NCBI GenBank assembly: GCA_030442035.1
Contig: JAUJEA010000013.1
Location: 167,635-231,634, forward strand
Direction of reading: 5' to 3'
Length of the DNA: 64,000 nucleotides
DNA from: Splendidivirga corallicola
GTDB lineage: Bacteria; Bacteroidota; Bacteroidia; Cytophagales; Cyclobacteriaceae
In this document: in pieces, positions 34,645-44,177 of the stretch
Layout: each line of letters starts with the position of its first letter
How positions within the stretch are numbered: the first letter of the stretch is position 1
Notes under the pieces: model-generated
Databases searched by the model: none
What the model was told of the DNA's origin: nothing
The model's input: only the letters and a program-made list of their open reading frames with translations
Made by a program: the position numbers and the translations under genes

Positions 34645-36789
34645 ATGCTACCGAACGTAACAACTAAAACTATTGAATTAGAAGATGGTAGGACTATCAC
34701 CATTGAAACCGGCAAGTTAGCCAAGCAGGCTGACGGATCGGTTGTAGTTCGTATGGGTGATACGATGTTATTAGCAACTGTTGTTTCCAATCCAGAAGCC
34801 AAAGAAGGCGTTGATTTTTTACCACTTTCTGTAGACTACCAAGAGAAATTTGCTGCGTCGGGTAAAATACCGGGCGGCTTTTTAAAGAGGGAAAGCAGAC
34901 TTTCTGATTACGAAATTTTGATTAGCCGGTTAGTTGATAGGGCTATAAGACCGCTTTTCCCTGAAGACTATCATGCTGATACTCAGATCAACATATCTTT
35001 GATTTCCTCAGATTCGGAAGTAATGCCGGACACACTTGCAGCTTTAGCAGCATCTTCGGCACTATCGGTATCAGATATTCCTTTTGACGGACCGATTTCG
35101 GAAGTGAGAGTAATTAAAAAAGGAGATGAATTCATTATAAATCCTGCCCCTTCTCTGATGGAAGAAGCAGAATTGGATCTTATTGTTGCCGCGAGCTATG
35201 ATAATATCTTGATGGTTGAAGGTGAAATGAGTGAAGTTTCGGAAGATGTGATGCTTGAGGCTATTAAAAAGGCACATGAAGCCATCAAGATACAGTGTCA
35301 GGTTCAAATGGATCTTACCAAAGAAGTTGGTAGTGAAACAAAAAGAGAATATTCTCATGAGGACAATGATGAGGCCTTGAAAGAAGACCTGCACAAGCGG
35401 TTTTATGACAGGGTTTACGAGGTAGCAAAAAAACAAATAAAGGATAAAGCAGAAAGAAAAGAATCTTTCAAGGCTATTTTGAACGAGTACCTCGAAGAGC
35501 TGCCCGAGGATCATGAAATGGATGAAGCACTCATCAAAAAATATTATCACGGTATTGAAAAAGAAGCATGCAGAAATCTTGTGCTAAATGAGAGCATCAG
35601 ATTGGATGGTAGAAAGTTTGATGAAGTACGTCCCATCTGGACCGAGGTTGATTATATGCCTTCACCTCATGGATCTGCAATATTCACCAGGGGTGAAACA
35701 CAATCTTTAACCACAACTACCTTAGGGACCAAACTTGATGAACAAACGGTCGATGGTGCTGTGATATCCGGATCTAACAAGTTCTTTTTACATTACAACT
35801 TCCCTGGTTTTTCAACAGGTGAGGTAAAACCCAATAGAGGACCTGCCCGAAGAGAAGTAGGGCATGGTAACCTGGCTTCCAGGGCACTTAAAAAGGTCCT
35901 TCCTCCGGAAGATGAAAATCCCTATACCATCAGAGTTGTTTCAGATATTTTGGAATCTAACGGATCGTCTTCTATGGCTACTGTATGTGCCGGTGCTTTG
36001 GCATTAATGGATGCCGGAATTAAAATTAAGGCACCGGTATCCGGAATTGCCATGGGAATGATATCGGATAGCGAAACTGGAAAGTTTGCTATTTTATCTG
36101 ATATTTTAGGTGATGAAGATCATCTGGGAGATATGGACTTTAAAGTAACCGGGACAGAGGAAGGCATCACAGCTTGTCAGATGGATATAAAAGTTGATGG
36201 ACTTTCTTATGATGTCCTGAAACAAGCATTGGAACAGGCAAAGCAAGGCCGTCTACACATATTGGGTGAAATGAAGAAGACACTTGCCGAGCCAAGGCCT
36301 GATCTGAAACCACACGCTCCACGTTCAACTACCTTGAAAATCGAAAGAGATCTTATTGGTGCTGTTATTGGGCCTGGCGGTAAAATTGTCCAGGAAATAC
36401 AAAATGAAACCGGTGCTACTGTCATTATTGAAGAGAAAGATAATGCAGGTTTTGTAAACGTGTTTGCTACCAACAAAGAATCGATGGAAAGCGCATTGAT
36501 GCGCATTAAAAGCATCGTAGCTATGCCTGAGGTTGGTGAGGTTTATACCGGTAAAGTGAAATCTATCATGCCTTTTGGTGCGTTTATTGAATTTTTACCA
36601 GGCAAAGATGGGTTACTTCATATCTCTGAAATAAAATGGGAAAGAATCGAGAAAATGGAGGGAGTTTTGGAAATCGGAGAGGAAGTACAGGTAAAATTGG
36701 TAGAAATCGATAAAAAGACAGGTAAGTTTAGACTTTCAAGAAAAGTGTTATTGCCCAGACCTCAGAAAAAAGAGACAAGTAAGAACTAA
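34645..36789 (+). CDS. pnp: Polyribonucleotide nucleotidyltransferase (PNPase)
   Basis: The 714-residue protein has the full domain order: RNase PH 1 (residues about 10-140), a linking helical domain, RNase PH 2 ([40 protein letters not shown]), a KH domain ([20 protein letters not shown]) and an S1 domain ([20 protein letters not shown]). It degrades RNA 3'-5' with phosphate and is the core of RNA turnover. The length matches the family and nothing is missing. Confidence 0.97.
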   Translation: MLPNVTTKTIELEDGRTITIETGKLAKQADGSVVVRMGDTMLLATVVSNPEAKEGVDFLPLSVDYQEKFAASGKIPGGFLKRESRLSDYEILISRLVDRAIRPLFPEDYHADTQINISLISSDSEVMPDTLAALAASSALSVSDIPFDGPISEVRVIKKGDEFIINPAPSLMEEAELDLIVAASYDNILMVEGEMSEVSEDVMLEAIKKAHEAIKIQCQVQMDLTKEVGSETKREYSHEDNDEALKEDLHKRFYDRVYEVAKKQIKDKAERKESFKAILNEYLEELPEDHEMDEALIKKYYHGIEKEACRNLVLNESIRLDGRKFDEVRPIWTEVDYMPSPHGSAIFTRGETQSLTTTTLGTKLDEQTVDGAVISGSNKFFLHYNFPGFSTGEVKPNRGPARREVGHGNLASRALKKVLPPEDENPYTIRVVSDILESNGSSSMATVCAGALALMDAGIKIKAPVSGIAMGMISDSETGKFAILSDILGDEDHLGDMDFKVTGTEEGITACQMDIKVDGLSYDVLKQALEQAKQGRLHILGEMKKTLAEPRPDLKPHAPRSTTLKIERDLIGAVIGPGGKIVQEIQNETGATVIIEEKDNAGFVNVFATNKESMESALMRIKSIVAMPEVGEVYTGKVKSIMPFGAFIEFLPGKDGLLHISEIKWERIEKMEGVLEIGEEVQVKLVEIDKKTGKFRLSRKVLLPRPQKKETSKN

Positions 36790-36905
36790 TATCTTACATT
36801 ACCCTTATTTTATATTACAATTATATTCTTTATATTCGATTGTATACTTTAATTTGAAATAAGAGCAAAATTTGTTTCTTTACTGAAATCAAAACCTTGT
36901 ACTGA

Positions 36906-37769
36906 ATGAGACAGCTCAAGATTAGCAAACAAATCACTAACCGTGAAAGCCAGTCTCTCGACAAATATTTACAGGAAATAGGAAAAGTTGATCTTTTGAC
37001 TCCTGATGAAGAAGTTGATTTGGCGAAGAGGATTAGGGATGGAGATCAGCTGGCCTTAGAAAAACTTACCAAAGCTAATTTACGCTTTGTTGTTTCTGTG
37101 GCCAAACAATATCAAAATCAGGGACTTTCCCTGGGTGACCTTATTAATGAAGGCAATTTGGGTTTGATAAAAGCTGCCCAAAGATTTGATGAAACACGTG
37201 GCTTTAAGTTTATTTCTTATGCCGTATGGTGGATCAGACAATCTATTCTTCAGGCACTGGCAGAACAATCCAGAATCGTCCGGCTTCCTTTAAACCGGGT
37301 TGGGTCCTTAAACAAAATTTCAAAAACATTTTCCGAACTTGAGCAAAAGTATGAACGCGAACCATCCCCTGATGAGTTGGCAGAAGTACTCGATGTTACC
37401 ACCAATGAAGTCGTGGACACCATGAAAATATCCGGAAGGCATGTTTCTATGGATGCACCATTTGTTCAGGGAGAAGAGAATAGTCTATTGGATGTTTTGG
37501 AAAATGACGGGGAAGAAACTCCTGATTCGGAGTTGATGAATGACTCATTAAGAAGGGAAGTTCAAAGAGCACTTTCTACCTTAACACAAAGAGAAGCGGA
37601 TGTGATCACGTTGTACTTTGGGTTGAACGGAGAACATTCAATGACTTTGGAAGAGATAGGAGAGAAATTTAACCTAACAAGAGAAAGGGTTAGGCAAATA
37701 AAAGAAAAAGCTATTCGTAGATTACGACATACTTCGAGAAGCAAGGCATTAAAGCCATATTTGGGATAA
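36906..37769 (+). CDS. rpoD: Primary sigma factor, sigma-70/RpoD (short Bacteroidota form)
   Basis: The 287-residue protein starts [20 protein letters not shown], with region 1.2 at [20 protein letters not shown]. Region 2 follows ([20 protein letters not shown], then [20 protein letters not shown]), then region 3 and region 4 ([20 protein letters not shown]). Region 1.1 and the non-conserved insert are absent, as in all Bacteroidota housekeeping sigma factors, which recognise TTTG/TAnnTTTG promoters. It follows pnp by 116 bp and ends at a strong terminator. Confidence 0.95.
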   Translation: MRQLKISKQITNRESQSLDKYLQEIGKVDLLTPDEEVDLAKRIRDGDQLALEKLTKANLRFVVSVAKQYQNQGLSLGDLINEGNLGLIKAAQRFDETRGFKFISYAVWWIRQSILQALAEQSRIVRLPLNRVGSLNKISKTFSELEQKYEREPSPDELAEVLDVTTNEVVDTMKISGRHVSMDAPFVQGEENSLLDVLENDGEETPDSELMNDSLRREVQRALSTLTQREADVITLYFGLNGEHSMTLEEIGEKFNLTRERVRQIKEKAIRRLRHTSRSKALKPYLG

Positions 37770-37795
37770 TTGAATACAAAACAAAAGATATTTTG

Positions 37796-37821
37796 AGGTC
37801 TCGTTAGCGAGACCTTTTTTT
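37796..37821 (+). terminator. Rho-independent terminator of rpoD
   Basis: Perfect 8-bp stem AGGTCTCG/CGAGACCT with loop TTAG, followed by a run of T. One of the clearest terminators in the window. Confidence 0.93.
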
Positions 37822-37851
37822 ATGGAAACTTATTACTAATTATATAAGTTA

Positions 37852-37883
37852 TTGCCAAGTAAAACATAAATATCTTATATTTC
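37852..37883 (+). promoter_or_regulatory. Candidate promoter for trxB
   Basis: TTG (37852-37854) and TATATTTC (37876-37883) are spaced like the Bacteroidota -33 and -7 boxes (21-bp gap). The last base deviates from TAnnTTTG. They lie about 30 bp before the trxB start. Confidence 0.4.
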
Positions 37884-37914
37884 GTAAAGTGTAGGAATTA
37901 ATAGTTAACAGAGC

Positions 37915-38862
37915 ATGACAGAAGAAAAAGTGAAAGTTTTAATTATTGGGTCAGGGCCTGCGGGTTATACTGCAGCAATTTATGCATCCAGAGCGGGTTT
38001 GGAGCCTGTTCTATACCAGGGAGGAGAGCCCGGTGGACAACTGACCATTACGAATGATGTTGAGAACTATCCCGGTTATCCGGATGGTGTGATGGGACCG
38101 GACATGATGATCGATTTCCAAAAACAAGCAGAGCGTTTTGGTGCTGACATAAGATTTGGACTGGCAACATCAGTAGATTTTTCCTCATATCCGCATAAAG
38201 TAATTGTTGATGAAAAACATGAAATAACAGCAGAATCAGTTATCATAGCCACAGGAGCCTCAGCAAAATGGCTTGGTATTCCTTCTGAACAAAGACTAAA
38301 TGGAAAGGGAGTTTCTGCCTGTGCGGTATGTGATGGTTTCTTCTTCAAAGGACAGGATGTGATGGTCATAGGAGGGGGTGATACGGCTGCAGAGGAAGCC
38401 AGCTATCTATCAAAACTTTGCAATAAAGTTTATATGCTTGTGAGAAGGGACGAGATGAGAGCCTCGAAAATAATGCAGGCCAGAGTGAAAAATATAGAAA
38501 ATATCGAAATATTATGGAATACGGAAACGGACGAGGTTCTGGGAGAAGATCAGGTCGAAGCCGTGAGGGTGTTTAATAACAAATCAGAAGAGAAAAGAGA
38601 TATTCCCGTACAAGGATTTTTTGTAGCGATTGGGCACAAACCAAATACCGATATTTTTAAAGATTACCTTGAATTAGACGAGAGTGGTTATATCCAGACT
38701 GTTCCGGGAACTTCCAAAACAAATGTTGAAGGTGTATTCGCCTCAGGGGATGCACAGGATAACGTTTACCGACAAGCAGTGACAGCAGCTGGCACAGGGT
38801 GTATGGCGGCCCTTGATGCCGAGAGGTTTTTAGCCGCCAAAGAAATGGTAGTATCTCAATGA
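37915..38862 (+). CDS. trxB: Thioredoxin-disulfide reductase
   Basis: The 315-residue flavoprotein has the FAD loop IIGSGPAGYTAAIYASRAGL, the active-site CAVCDG (CxxC), the NADPH-binding loop VIGGGDTAAEEASYLS and the C-terminal FAD motif GVFASGDAQDN. It reduces thioredoxin with NADPH in the cytoplasm. It overlaps the M23 peptidase gene by four bases (ATGA). Confidence 0.96.
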   Translation: MTEEKVKVLIIGSGPAGYTAAIYASRAGLEPVLYQGGEPGGQLTITNDVENYPGYPDGVMGPDMMIDFQKQAERFGADIRFGLATSVDFSSYPHKVIVDEKHEITAESVIIATGASAKWLGIPSEQRLNGKGVSACAVCDGFFFKGQDVMVIGGGDTAAEEASYLSKLCNKVYMLVRRDEMRASKIMQARVKNIENIEILWNTETDEVLGEDQVEAVRVFNNKSEEKRDIPVQGFFVAIGHKPNTDIFKDYLELDESGYIQTVPGTSKTNVEGVFASGDAQDNVYRQAVTAAGTGCMAALDAERFLAAKEMVVSQ

Positions 38863-39914
38863 TCAAAAAACAACCCTTAGTATTTGTAATAATATTTCTT
38901 GCCGGTACATTCACAGTCTTTCAACTTAAGGGACAGAAAAGATTGAATCCAGACAAGGCCCTGGCTCAAAAACTTTCTAAGTCGGGAGAGGATAAGTATG
39001 TGTCTGCAGAAAGCGATTTTTTAAGTCATCATAACGAGGCCTGGTTGAATTTAGCAAGGGCCTCCGAACAATCCACACCCGATACGTTTTCAATTGATAT
39101 CAGGAGAGATCTATTAGCGATCTATGGAGAAGAAGGAGTTTTTGACAGAAAACCGCTTAGTCTCTATAATGTGAGCGAGGAGCTGGCCGTAGGAGGAGAC
39201 TGGATCGAATCTCACGATTATTATATGATCTGGGATTCTAAAAAGGTAAACCCCTACAAGTTCGATGGTGCCAAACTAAAAGACACCATTGATATTACGC
39301 TCGAAGATCATATCGCCGGATATCAATGGATGGTACCTATTACCGAAACCAAGATCAATTCGGCATTTGGTTTTCGCAGGTATCGTTGGCATTATGGAAT
39401 TGACCTTAAGTTAAACAGAGGTGATACGGTGCGGGCCACAGCTGATGGGGTTGTAAGAATGGCACAGTACGACAGATGGGGATATGGTCATTATGTTGTT
39501 TTAAGGCATAAAAACGGATTGGAAACTTTGTATGGCCATTTCACAAGGAGGCTTGTGAGAGTAGGGCAGGAGGTAAAGGCTGGTACTCCTATAGGATTGG
39601 GGGGTAGTACAGGACGAAGTACTGGAAATCACCTGCATTTTGAGGTGAGATATAAAGGGCATGCAGTCAACCCAATTGAAATATTTGATTTTGAAAAAGA
39701 TAGCTTGCTTCGCACTACCTATGAACTAACGCCCAAAAGTTTTGAGTATATTAAAGAAGCAAGTAAACGGATCTATCATAGGATCCGAAGAGGGGATACC
39801 CTTAGCAGAATAAGCAGGAGATATGGAGTTTCCATTAATACATTATGCAGACTAAATGGTATTAGGAGAAGTACCATACTACGAATCGGGCGAAGGTTAA
39901 GGGTTCGTGGGTAA
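38859..39914 (+). CDS. M23-family peptidoglycan peptidase with C-terminal LysM
   Basis: The 351-residue protein has an N-terminal signal or anchor (MIKKQPLVFVIIFLAGTFTV). The LytM/M23 domain at about residues 160-270 has its zinc ligands in FGFRRYRWHYGIDLKLN and NHLHFEVRYKG, with LYGHFTRRLVRVGQEVKAG between. A LysM motif is at the C-terminus (HRIRRGDTLSRISRRYGVSI). It should cleave peptide cross-bridges of peptidoglycan or activate amidases in the periplasm. It is translationally coupled to trxB. Confidence 0.9.
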   Translation: MIKKQPLVFVIIFLAGTFTVFQLKGQKRLNPDKALAQKLSKSGEDKYVSAESDFLSHHNEAWLNLARASEQSTPDTFSIDIRRDLLAIYGEEGVFDRKPLSLYNVSEELAVGGDWIESHDYYMIWDSKKVNPYKFDGAKLKDTIDITLEDHIAGYQWMVPITETKINSAFGFRRYRWHYGIDLKLNRGDTVRATADGVVRMAQYDRWGYGHYVVLRHKNGLETLYGHFTRRLVRVGQEVKAGTPIGLGGSTGRSTGNHLHFEVRYKGHAVNPIEIFDFEKDSLLRTTYELTPKSFEYIKEASKRIYHRIRRGDTLSRISRRYGVSINTLCRLNGIRRSTILRIGRRLRVRG

Positions 39915-39938
39915 AAAATGACCCAAAAAAGTATTGTT

Positions 39939-40658
39939 ATGAAGTTGGATGTTCTTGTGCTAGCTGCGCACCCGGATGATGCGGAATTATCTTGTTCCGG
40001 CACCATACTATCACATATAGATCAAGGTAAAAAAGTTGGTATTGTTGATTTGACCAGGGGTGAAATGGGAACCAGAGGAACCCCTGAGATCAGAATGCAG
40101 GAAGCGGAAGCCTCTTCCAAAATTTTGGGATTAAGCGCAAGGGAGAACCTTGGTTTGGAAGACGTACACTTCACAGTGGATAAGGAGCATAAATTGGAAG
40201 TCGTGAAAATGATTCGAAAATACCAACCTGAAATTATTTTAGCCAATGCCATTTCAGACAGACATCCTGATCATGCAAAGGGAGCCAAACTTGCCAGTGA
40301 GGCTAATTTCATGGCCGGCTTGAAAATGATCGAAACGACCTCAGACGACGGTATTGAACAAGATGCCTGGAAAGCCAAGGTGATTTACCACTATGTTCAA
40401 AACAATTATATTGTTCCTGACCTGGTAGTTGATATATCCCCATATTGGGAAAAAAAGCTTGCCTCGATTAAAGCATTTAAGTCACAATTTTATGATCCGA
40501 ACAGTACTGAACCCGAATCATTCATTTCTTCCGCTGAGTTTTTGGAATTTATTGAAGCCAGGGCAAAGGAATATGGACATTCCATTGGTGTAAAATATGG
40601 CGAGGGCTTTACAGTCGAAAGGAATATCGGAGTATCTAATTTATTTGATCTGATCTAG
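39939..40658 (+). CDS. bshB1: Bacillithiol biosynthesis deacetylase BshB1
   Basis: The product has 239 residues from the ATG at 39939 (MKLDVLVLAAHPDDAELSCS), the usual BshB1 start; an ATG at 39918 adds seven residues. Motifs are AAHPDDAELSC (zinc ligands), DLTRGEMGTRGTPEIRMQEA and SDRHPDHAKGAKLASEANFM. The enzyme removes acetyl from GlcNAc-malate in bacillithiol synthesis, consistent with the nearby trxB redox gene. It is convergent with and overlaps the 3' end of the glycosyltransferase gene by 23 bp. Confidence 0.94.
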   Translation: MKLDVLVLAAHPDDAELSCSGTILSHIDQGKKVGIVDLTRGEMGTRGTPEIRMQEAEASSKILGLSARENLGLEDVHFTVDKEHKLEVVKMIRKYQPEIILANAISDRHPDHAKGAKLASEANFMAGLKMIETTSDDGIEQDAWKAKVIYHYVQNNYIVPDLVVDISPYWEKKLASIKAFKSQFYDPNSTEPESFISSAEFLEFIEARAKEYGHSIGVKYGEGFTVERNIGVSNLFDLI

Positions 40659-41922
40659 ACCTGTCGTATATTCTCATTTTCAAAAGCATCTCTTTGGTGT
40701 CTGCGGATTTTTCAAGATCCTTATAAAAAACATTCATGAGCCATTCAATGGCCTGCTCCACCGGGACCTGCTCGTAATGATTATCCCTGGCATAGTGAAC
40801 AAATTTTAACACCTTAAATCCATTGAACCAATTAAAAAATCTGGATTTAAAAGTCTTTATATTGGAGCTATTGTTATTTATTTCTATGAGTTTTTTGGTA
40901 ATATTTTGTTCCAATAAAAAGCCGGATATACTGTCTGGCAAAGAATCCAACAATCGCTGTAATTGACTTTCATTGATCCTAAACAGCTCATCGCATTTTT
41001 CAATGAACTGTTTCAAATCCATAAAGGATCTTGGATCATAAATATTGTTTAGATTTCCGGTTCCTTCAACCCATTGTGAAATAGCCTTGCCGGTGCCAAA
41101 AGGAACCCTATTCGATATACGGGGTGAAGGGATCACCCTAGTTTCATTAAGTTCAGTGTAATTTCCCAGTGGTATGAGCTTGTGCAGAAAATAAAAATCT
41201 TCCCCGGCTTTTTTCTTATTCATGCCACCTTGTTTTTGATAAAAAGAAGACCTTACAGCCATGCTCGAACCAATTGTCTGAAAAGCATATGGAAAACCGG
41301 TATATCGCAATGCACTAACATAATACCGTAGGAACAACTCATAGTAGATAATGCCTTCGTATATATTCGTAGGAAACTCCTTACCATCCAATGGGTGCTC
41401 AAAGTAAATAGAACATGCGGGCGAAAGAGAGTATTGCAGGAAATGTTTTTCTATGGCAGTGAAATAGTTTTTATCGCATTGACTATCGGCATCAAAACAT
41501 ACAATAATTCCATTGTCATGTTTTTTTAAAAACTCAAACCGTCTGACAGCCTCGTCCATACCAATTTTTCTGGCAAGGCCGACACCTGCCTGTTTCTTTG
41601 GTAGGTTATCGAGATAGATCAAATGAAAATCAATGGATTCCGATTTGTTTTCATAGATCCATTGAGAAGCTTCATCAAAGGTCTGCCTGTTTCTTTTAGA
41701 AATGTCAATGGAACAGTTTTCAGCTTCATTGATGATTATGATAACCTCAACATTGCATCCGGGGGCATCGCACTGATCCAGTGAGATGAGCGAAGTAATA
41801 AGATCAGGTTCATTGAAACAGGGGATAACCACAATGATGTTTACCTCATCATTCGGATCACTTTTAATAAGTCGTTTTGGATATGCGTACCTTTCTAAGT
41901 AAAGATTATCAACAGAATCCAT
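40636..41922 (-). CDS. GT2-family glycosyltransferase
   Basis: The start is set at the ATG at 41922, just after the pdxH stop codon; an in-frame start at 41955 would overlap pdxH by 28 bases. The product has about 428 residues. GT-A motifs are NIIVVIPCFNEPDLITSLIS, the DADSQCDKNYFTAI DxD segment and KAGEDFYFLHKLIPLG (the acceptor-binding ED). No transmembrane helix is evident, so it is a cytosolic or peripheral enzyme. The acceptor is unknown. Confidence 0.8.
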   Translation of the reverse strand: MDSVDNLYLERYAYPKRLIKSDPNDEVNIIVVIPCFNEPDLITSLISLDQCDAPGCNVEVIIIINEAENCSIDISKRNRQTFDEASQWIYENKSESIDFHLIYLDNLPKKQAGVGLARKIGMDEAVRRFEFLKKHDNGIIVCFDADSQCDKNYFTAIEKHFLQYSLSPACSIYFEHPLDGKEFPTNIYEGIIYYELFLRYYVSALRYTGFPYAFQTIGSSMAVRSSFYQKQGGMNKKKAGEDFYFLHKLIPLGNYTELNETRVIPSPRISNRVPFGTGKAISQWVEGTGNLNNIYDPRSFMDLKQFIEKCDELFRINESQLQRLLDSLPDSISGFLLEQNITKKLIEINNNSSNIKTFKSRFFNWFNGFKVLKFVHYARDNHYEQVPVEQAIEWLMNVFYKDLEKSADTKEMLLKMRIYDRSRSDQIN

Positions 41923-41927
41923 CAAGT

Positions 41928-42575
41928 TTATGGAGCAAGCCTGTTTATCAGCCACTGGTTGTCTGATGACTTCTTGTATTGTATTCGGTCATGCAATCTG
42001 CTGGCTCTCCCTTGCCAGAATTCAACCAATTCAGGATAAAGTTGATAACCACCCCAATGATTTGGCCTAGGCACTTCTTTGTTATCGTATTGATTGGAAA
42101 GTGCTTCCACTTTTTCTTCCAAGACTGTCCTATTCTCAATAATGCTGCTTTGGGGAGATGCCCATGCGCCTATTTGGCTACCTTTTGGTCTTGTTTGGAA
42201 ATAATCATCTGAGGCGCTTTTATCGGTCTTTTCCACGAGCCCGTCAATTCTGATCTGTCTTTCAAGTTCAGGCCAAAAGAAACAGAGAGAGGCGTATGGA
42301 TTTTGCTGAAGCTCTTTACCCTTTTGGCTTTCATAATTTGTGAAAAAGACAAACGTATTGTTGACCACCCCCTTCAGGAGAACAATACGGGAAGAGGGTT
42401 TGCATTCTTTGGAAACAGTACACAAGGTCATGGCTGTGGGTTCTGTTATTTGAGCGCTTTGCGCCTCTTCAAACCATTTATTGAATTGTGATATTGGATC
42501 ACGTGATACCTGATCAATGTCAAGCGTTTGCTTGGTGTATTCGTTTCTAATGTCAGCTAAGTTGTTTGTTTGCAT
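41928..42575 (-). CDS. pdxH: Pyridoxamine 5'-phosphate oxidase
   Basis: The 215-residue protein is collinear with PdxH. It has EAQSAQITEPTAMTLCTVSK, SSRIVLLKGVVNNTFVFFTN, YESQKGKELQQNPYASLCFF, RPKGSQIGAWASPQSSII and the C-terminal PNHWGGYQLYPELVEFWQGR, then RLHDRIQY. It uses FMN to make pyridoxal 5'-phosphate. It is the first gene of a two-gene minus-strand unit with the glycosyltransferase. Confidence 0.95.
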   Translation of the reverse strand: MQTNNLADIRNEYTKQTLDIDQVSRDPISQFNKWFEEAQSAQITEPTAMTLCTVSKECKPSSRIVLLKGVVNNTFVFFTNYESQKGKELQQNPYASLCFFWPELERQIRIDGLVEKTDKSASDDYFQTRPKGSQIGAWASPQSSIIENRTVLEEKVEALSNQYDNKEVPRPNHWGGYQLYPELVEFWQGRASRLHDRIQYKKSSDNQWLINRLAP

Positions 42576-42935
42576 TGGTAAAGTAAAGATTTGATCCCGA
42601 ATAATCTATAAGTCCTTGCCTTGTTGATATAACAATGGCACTGCAAATCTCAAGTTTATTTGTAACGATAACTATGATTTTGATCATGTGAAGGGAACGT
42701 AAACTTTGCGAATTCCACATGCTTTTTAATCATAAGTTTTGCATACATGAAATTAGTGTGAAATTTGATCGTATTTAAATTTTTGTGTAAAAATATAGCC
42801 TTAATGCTATTTAAATTAATAACAAAATAATGTTTATCCCCGGTTCAATAACCAATATCTTTTGGCTATACTTACAAATAAATCAAATTCAAAAGAGGGA
42901 CAGATTTCCCCGATATCAAAATATAATCTAATCAA
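42576..42935. promoter_or_regulatory. Divergent promoter region pdxH/miaE
   Basis: The 360-bp AT-rich segment lies between head-to-head pdxH and miaE. No gene and no clear palindrome was found. TATCTTTTG at about 42857 resembles a -7 box for miaE with one extra base. Confidence 0.35.
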
Positions 42936-43520
42936 ATGAAATTTAGCATTGAACTATCTTGTGAAAGCAGTCAGGAATGGCTTGATATGGTGATGAGTGA
43001 TTTCAATAGTTTTTTACAGGACCATGCCAATTGTGAAAGAAAGGCTTCGGCGATGGCAATGAGTTTTGTTGCAAAATATCCGGATCGGGTAGAGATAATT
43101 CCGGAACTCATTGAAACGGGGATTGAAGAACTAGAACATTTCAAGGCCGTATATGAAATTATGGAACGGCATGGAGTGAAGCTGCCTGCAGAGATAGGGC
43201 AGGATATCTATGTGAAGCAATTGGTTGATCAATGTAGAAGCGGAAAGATAGATAGGTTCCTGGATAGGTTGCTTCTGGCAAGTATTATAGAATGTAGGGG
43301 CGCTGAGCGTTTTAAGTTAGTGGCAGATGCTTTGGAGGAAGGTGAATTGAAGAAATTTTATAAAATGCTCTGGACATCAGAAGCAAAACATGGGAACATA
43401 TTTGTCAAAATGGCACTAAACTATTTTGATAAGGATGAGGTTTATAATAGATTGGAGGAGCTTAATAATTTAGAAGGTGAGGTACTGAAATCCCTTCCTC
43501 TAAAGCCTGCGCTACATTAA
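42936..43520 (+). CDS. miaE: tRNA-(ms2io6A)-hydroxylase MiaE
   Basis: The 194-residue ferritin-like protein has the di-iron ligands in helices: ANCERKASAMAMSFVAKYPD, ELIETGIEELEHFKAVYEIM, LLLASIIECRGAERFKLVAD and LWTSEAKHGNIFVKMALNYF. It hydroxylates the isopentenyl group of ms2i6A37 in tRNA. It is followed closely by the YqgE/AlgH-family gene. Confidence 0.93.
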   Translation: MKFSIELSCESSQEWLDMVMSDFNSFLQDHANCERKASAMAMSFVAKYPDRVEIIPELIETGIEELEHFKAVYEIMERHGVKLPAEIGQDIYVKQLVDQCRSGKIDRFLDRLLLASIIECRGAERFKLVADALEEGELKKFYKMLWTSEAKHGNIFVKMALNYFDKDEVYNRLEELNNLEGEVLKSLPLKPALH

Positions 43521-43529
43521 AACGGAAAG

Positions 43530-44108
43530 ATGATGGATTATAAATATCGGGGAAATGCCAAACCAAAGAAAGGAGATTTACTTATATCGGAACCCTTCTT
43601 GCCGGATCCCAACTTCGAAAGAACCGTAATTTTGATGTGTGAGCACAATGAAGAAGGGTCATTTGGCTTTGTATTGAATAGACCATCAGTGATGCAGTTC
43701 GATGAGGTTGTTGAAGGAATAGAGGATTTTAAGGCAACCCTTTATGTGGGAGGACCCGTTGAACAAAATACACTGCACTTTATTCATAGAGCGGGAGATA
43801 TTATTGAAGGAGGTGTTGAGATATCAGAAGGACTTTATTGGGGAGGAAACTTTGAGAATTTGAAAATATTAATAGAGACAAAACAAATACCGGCCGATGA
43901 TTTTAAGTTTTTCATTGGCTATTCCGGTTGGGGCAGCGGTCAACTGGTAGAAGAGCTAAAGGCAAATTCTTGGATCATTCGTCAAAATGCGACGCCCAAA
44001 GAGATTTTTGATGAGAATCCCGAAAATCTTTGGAGAGAGGTATTAAAGGACATGGGAGGTAAGTTTAGGATGTTTTCTAACTATCCTTCCGATCCCAGAT
44101 TAAATTAA
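43530..44108 (+). CDS. YqgE/AlgH-family protein
   Basis: The 192-residue protein (start ATG at 43530 or 43533) has the family core KKGDLLISEPFLPDPNFERT, EEGSFGFVLNRPS, LYVGGPVEQNTLHFIHR and FFIGYSGWGSGQLVEELKAN, then SWII. The fold is well conserved but the function is unresolved. It sits 9 bp after miaE and probably shares its transcript. Confidence 0.93.
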   Translation: MMDYKYRGNAKPKKGDLLISEPFLPDPNFERTVILMCEHNEEGSFGFVLNRPSVMQFDEVVEGIEDFKATLYVGGPVEQNTLHFIHRAGDIIEGGVEISEGLYWGGNFENLKILIETKQIPADDFKFFIGYSGWGSGQLVEELKANSWIIRQNATPKEIFDENPENLWREVLKDMGGKFRMFSNYPSDPRLN

Positions 44109-44177
44109 ATATTTTGTTATTTTTGTTATTTAGCAGCGGTCACATTATTGATTTACTAATTAGTAAATATTCTAAAG